Origin: Spirochaetota bacterium
Lineage (GTDB): Bacteria > Spirochaetota > UBA4802 > UB4802
Assembly (NCBI GenBank): GCA_029548025.1
Contig: JAKPOE010000396.1
Coordinates: 1 to 33,531 of the forward strand
Direction of reading: 5' to 3'
DNA length: 33,531 nucleotides
The notes beneath the pieces are model-generated. The model saw nothing but the letters and a program-made list of their open reading frames with translations, had not been told where the DNA came from and searched no databases. Below are positions 32,672 through 33,531 of the stretch, piece after piece. Position 1 is the stretch's first letter, and the number at the start of each line of letters is the position of its first letter. The position numbers and the translations under genes were made by a program.

Positions 32672-33531
32672 TTACACTATAATCCCGGTTAATTTTGATT
32701 TAATGAACTGCGGTAACGCAAAAGCCCCTCTATGAATATCAGGATTATAATATTGTAATTGTGGCAATAGCACCTGTGCTCTTTCTTGTATAAAATCATT
32801 GAGCGGGTGATATTTCTTTGAACAAAATGAAAAACCAATCATACCGCTTGGATAAGTTGGAACCATGGTGTAATAGTATGATGGCACCTTAAAATATTTT
32901 TTATTATAGTTTGCTAAGGTCACAATGATATTGCTGTGATAAAATATTGATTCAGATTGAGTGGATGCAATACCATCTGAATCCAAACATTGGCTTACAT
33001 TTTTATAAAATTGTTCTGAAAATAACACTGCTGCTGGACCTATTGGGTCGGATGAATCTACAAGAATTATATCATAAGCATTTTTTCTTTCTGCAATGAA
33101 TTTTGCACCATCTTCAGTATAAACGGTAACCCTTGGATCATCAAATGAACAGGATAAAGCAGGCATATATTCTTTGCACAATCTGATAACATCACCATCA
33201 ATTTCGCATATATCAGCTTTTTCTACTTCTTTATGCTTTAATACTTCTCGCAATGTACCACCATCTCCACCACCTATCACAAGAACACGTTTAGGAGCTG
33301 GATGTACACACATGGGAACATGGGCTATCATTTCATGATAACCCATCTCATCAAGTTCGGTTGTCATGAATACTCCATCAAGCACCAACAACCTCCCAAA
33401 TGCTTTTGTTTCATATATTTCAATCTTTTGAAATTTTGAATCATAGGTTACTAATTTATCAATAACCTTTAATTTCATAGTTCTTCCACTTTCTACTTCA
33501 TATATTTCATCAATCCAAACATTTGATTCAA
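32672..33531 (-). CDS. speE: Spermidine synthase, N-terminus beyond the right edge
   Basis: A polyamine aminopropyltransferase that moves the aminopropyl group of decarboxylated SAM to putrescine. Motifs are SKFQKIEIYETKAFGRLLVL, GYHEMIAHVPMCVHP, VLVIGGGDGGTLREVLKH (cosubstrate loop), ADICEIDGDVI, DAKxFI-like EDGAKFI and IILVDSSDPIGPA, with the catalytic Asp. An ATG at 33478 would give 268 residues, but the frame stays open upstream to the window edge and reads ESNVWIDEIYEVESGRT, matching the family's LWxxE N-terminus; no start codon is seen there. The gene therefore begins outside the window and 33478 is an internal Met. No speD gene is visible here. Confidence 0.94.
   Translation of the reverse strand, partial: ESNVWIDEIYEVESGRTMKLKVIDKLVTYDSKFQKIEIYETKAFGRLLVLDGVFMTTELDEMGYHEMIAHVPMCVHPAPKRVLVIGGGDGGTLREVLKHKEVEKADICEIDGDVIRLCKEYMPALSCSFDDPRVTVYTEDGAKFIAERKNAYDIILVDSSDPIGPAAVLFSEQFYKNVSQCLDSDGIASTQSESIFYHSNIIVTLANYNKKYFKVPSYYYTMVPTYPSGMIGFSFCSKKYHPLNDFIQERAQVLLPQLQYYNPDIHRGAFALPQFIKSKLTGIIV

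Noticed and set aside
32672..33478. Full-length speE starting at the ATG at 33478
   Set aside because: The frame continues upstream with clear spermidine synthase N-terminal sequence to the window edge, so the ATG is internal.
1..33531. CRISPR array, prophage, or transposase gene
   Set aside because: No regularly spaced long repeats, phage structural genes or transposase motifs were found; the dispersed 9-mer is too short and irregularly spaced for a CRISPR.

Overview
The window is AT-rich DNA (roughly one third G+C by eye) from a bacterium. Its genes point to a diderm with diaminopimelate peptidoglycan (Mpl), lipoproteins and secreted proteins, a phosphoethanolamine-transferase-like envelope enzyme, ferrous iron uptake (Feo) and pyruvate phosphate dikinase, so an anaerobic or microaerophilic life is plausible. 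Gene content and the relaxed lipobox would suit a spirochaete or a similar lineage, but nothing here proves it and I hold that weakly.

Layout. Bases 1-4450 carry a minus-strand envelope/glycan block: an EptC/CptA-like transferase, an FrhB-like iron-sulfur protein, a SAM methyltransferase and a DUF218 protein cut by the left edge. A decayed ThiF/MoeB gene follows (4742-5289, plus strand). A hairpin terminator and a perfect 26-bp palindrome separate it from a minus-strand pair, an unknown 302-residue protein and a divergent PPDK. Next come tRNA-Gly(TCC), hisF and a lipoprotein. trpB2 (11820-13184) lies behind a complete-looking tryptophan attenuator. mpl is divergent from an XRE-cupin regulator. 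A three-gene operon (BamE-like secreted protein, membrane PAS/RsbW-type kinase, DUF362 protein) occupies 15849-19310. A DtxR-FeoA fusion and feoB form an iron operon with a candidate operator. A small nucleotidyltransferase pair, the first gene apparently frameshifted, precedes a large GAF/PAS/HD-GYP protein. The right end has a YfcE-type phosphodiesterase, lepA, an alpha-glucan phosphorylase, a nitrilase-family enzyme and spermidine synthase, whose N-terminus runs off the right edge.

Two non-coding signals stand out. (1) Upstream of trpB2 is a 25-residue leader ORF with three consecutive Trp codons, followed by mutually exclusive antiterminator and terminator hairpins and preceded by a TTGACA promoter: textbook ribosome-mediated attenuation, here on an orphan trpB2. 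(2) The 9-mer AACTATCGC (either strand) occurs 12 times exactly, plus near-copies, where composition predicts well under one. Half of the copies are intergenic, three convergent gene junctions share the longer CAGTAACTATCGC, and two places have it as facing inverted copies. It has no conserved reading frame, so it acts at the DNA or RNA level and may be a genome-wide dispersed signal or repeat.

Most other genes are recognisable housekeeping or signalling genes. Start sites were corrected with Shine-Dalgarno evidence for hisF, the BamE-like gene, the membrane kinase, lepA, glgP and the nitrilase gene.
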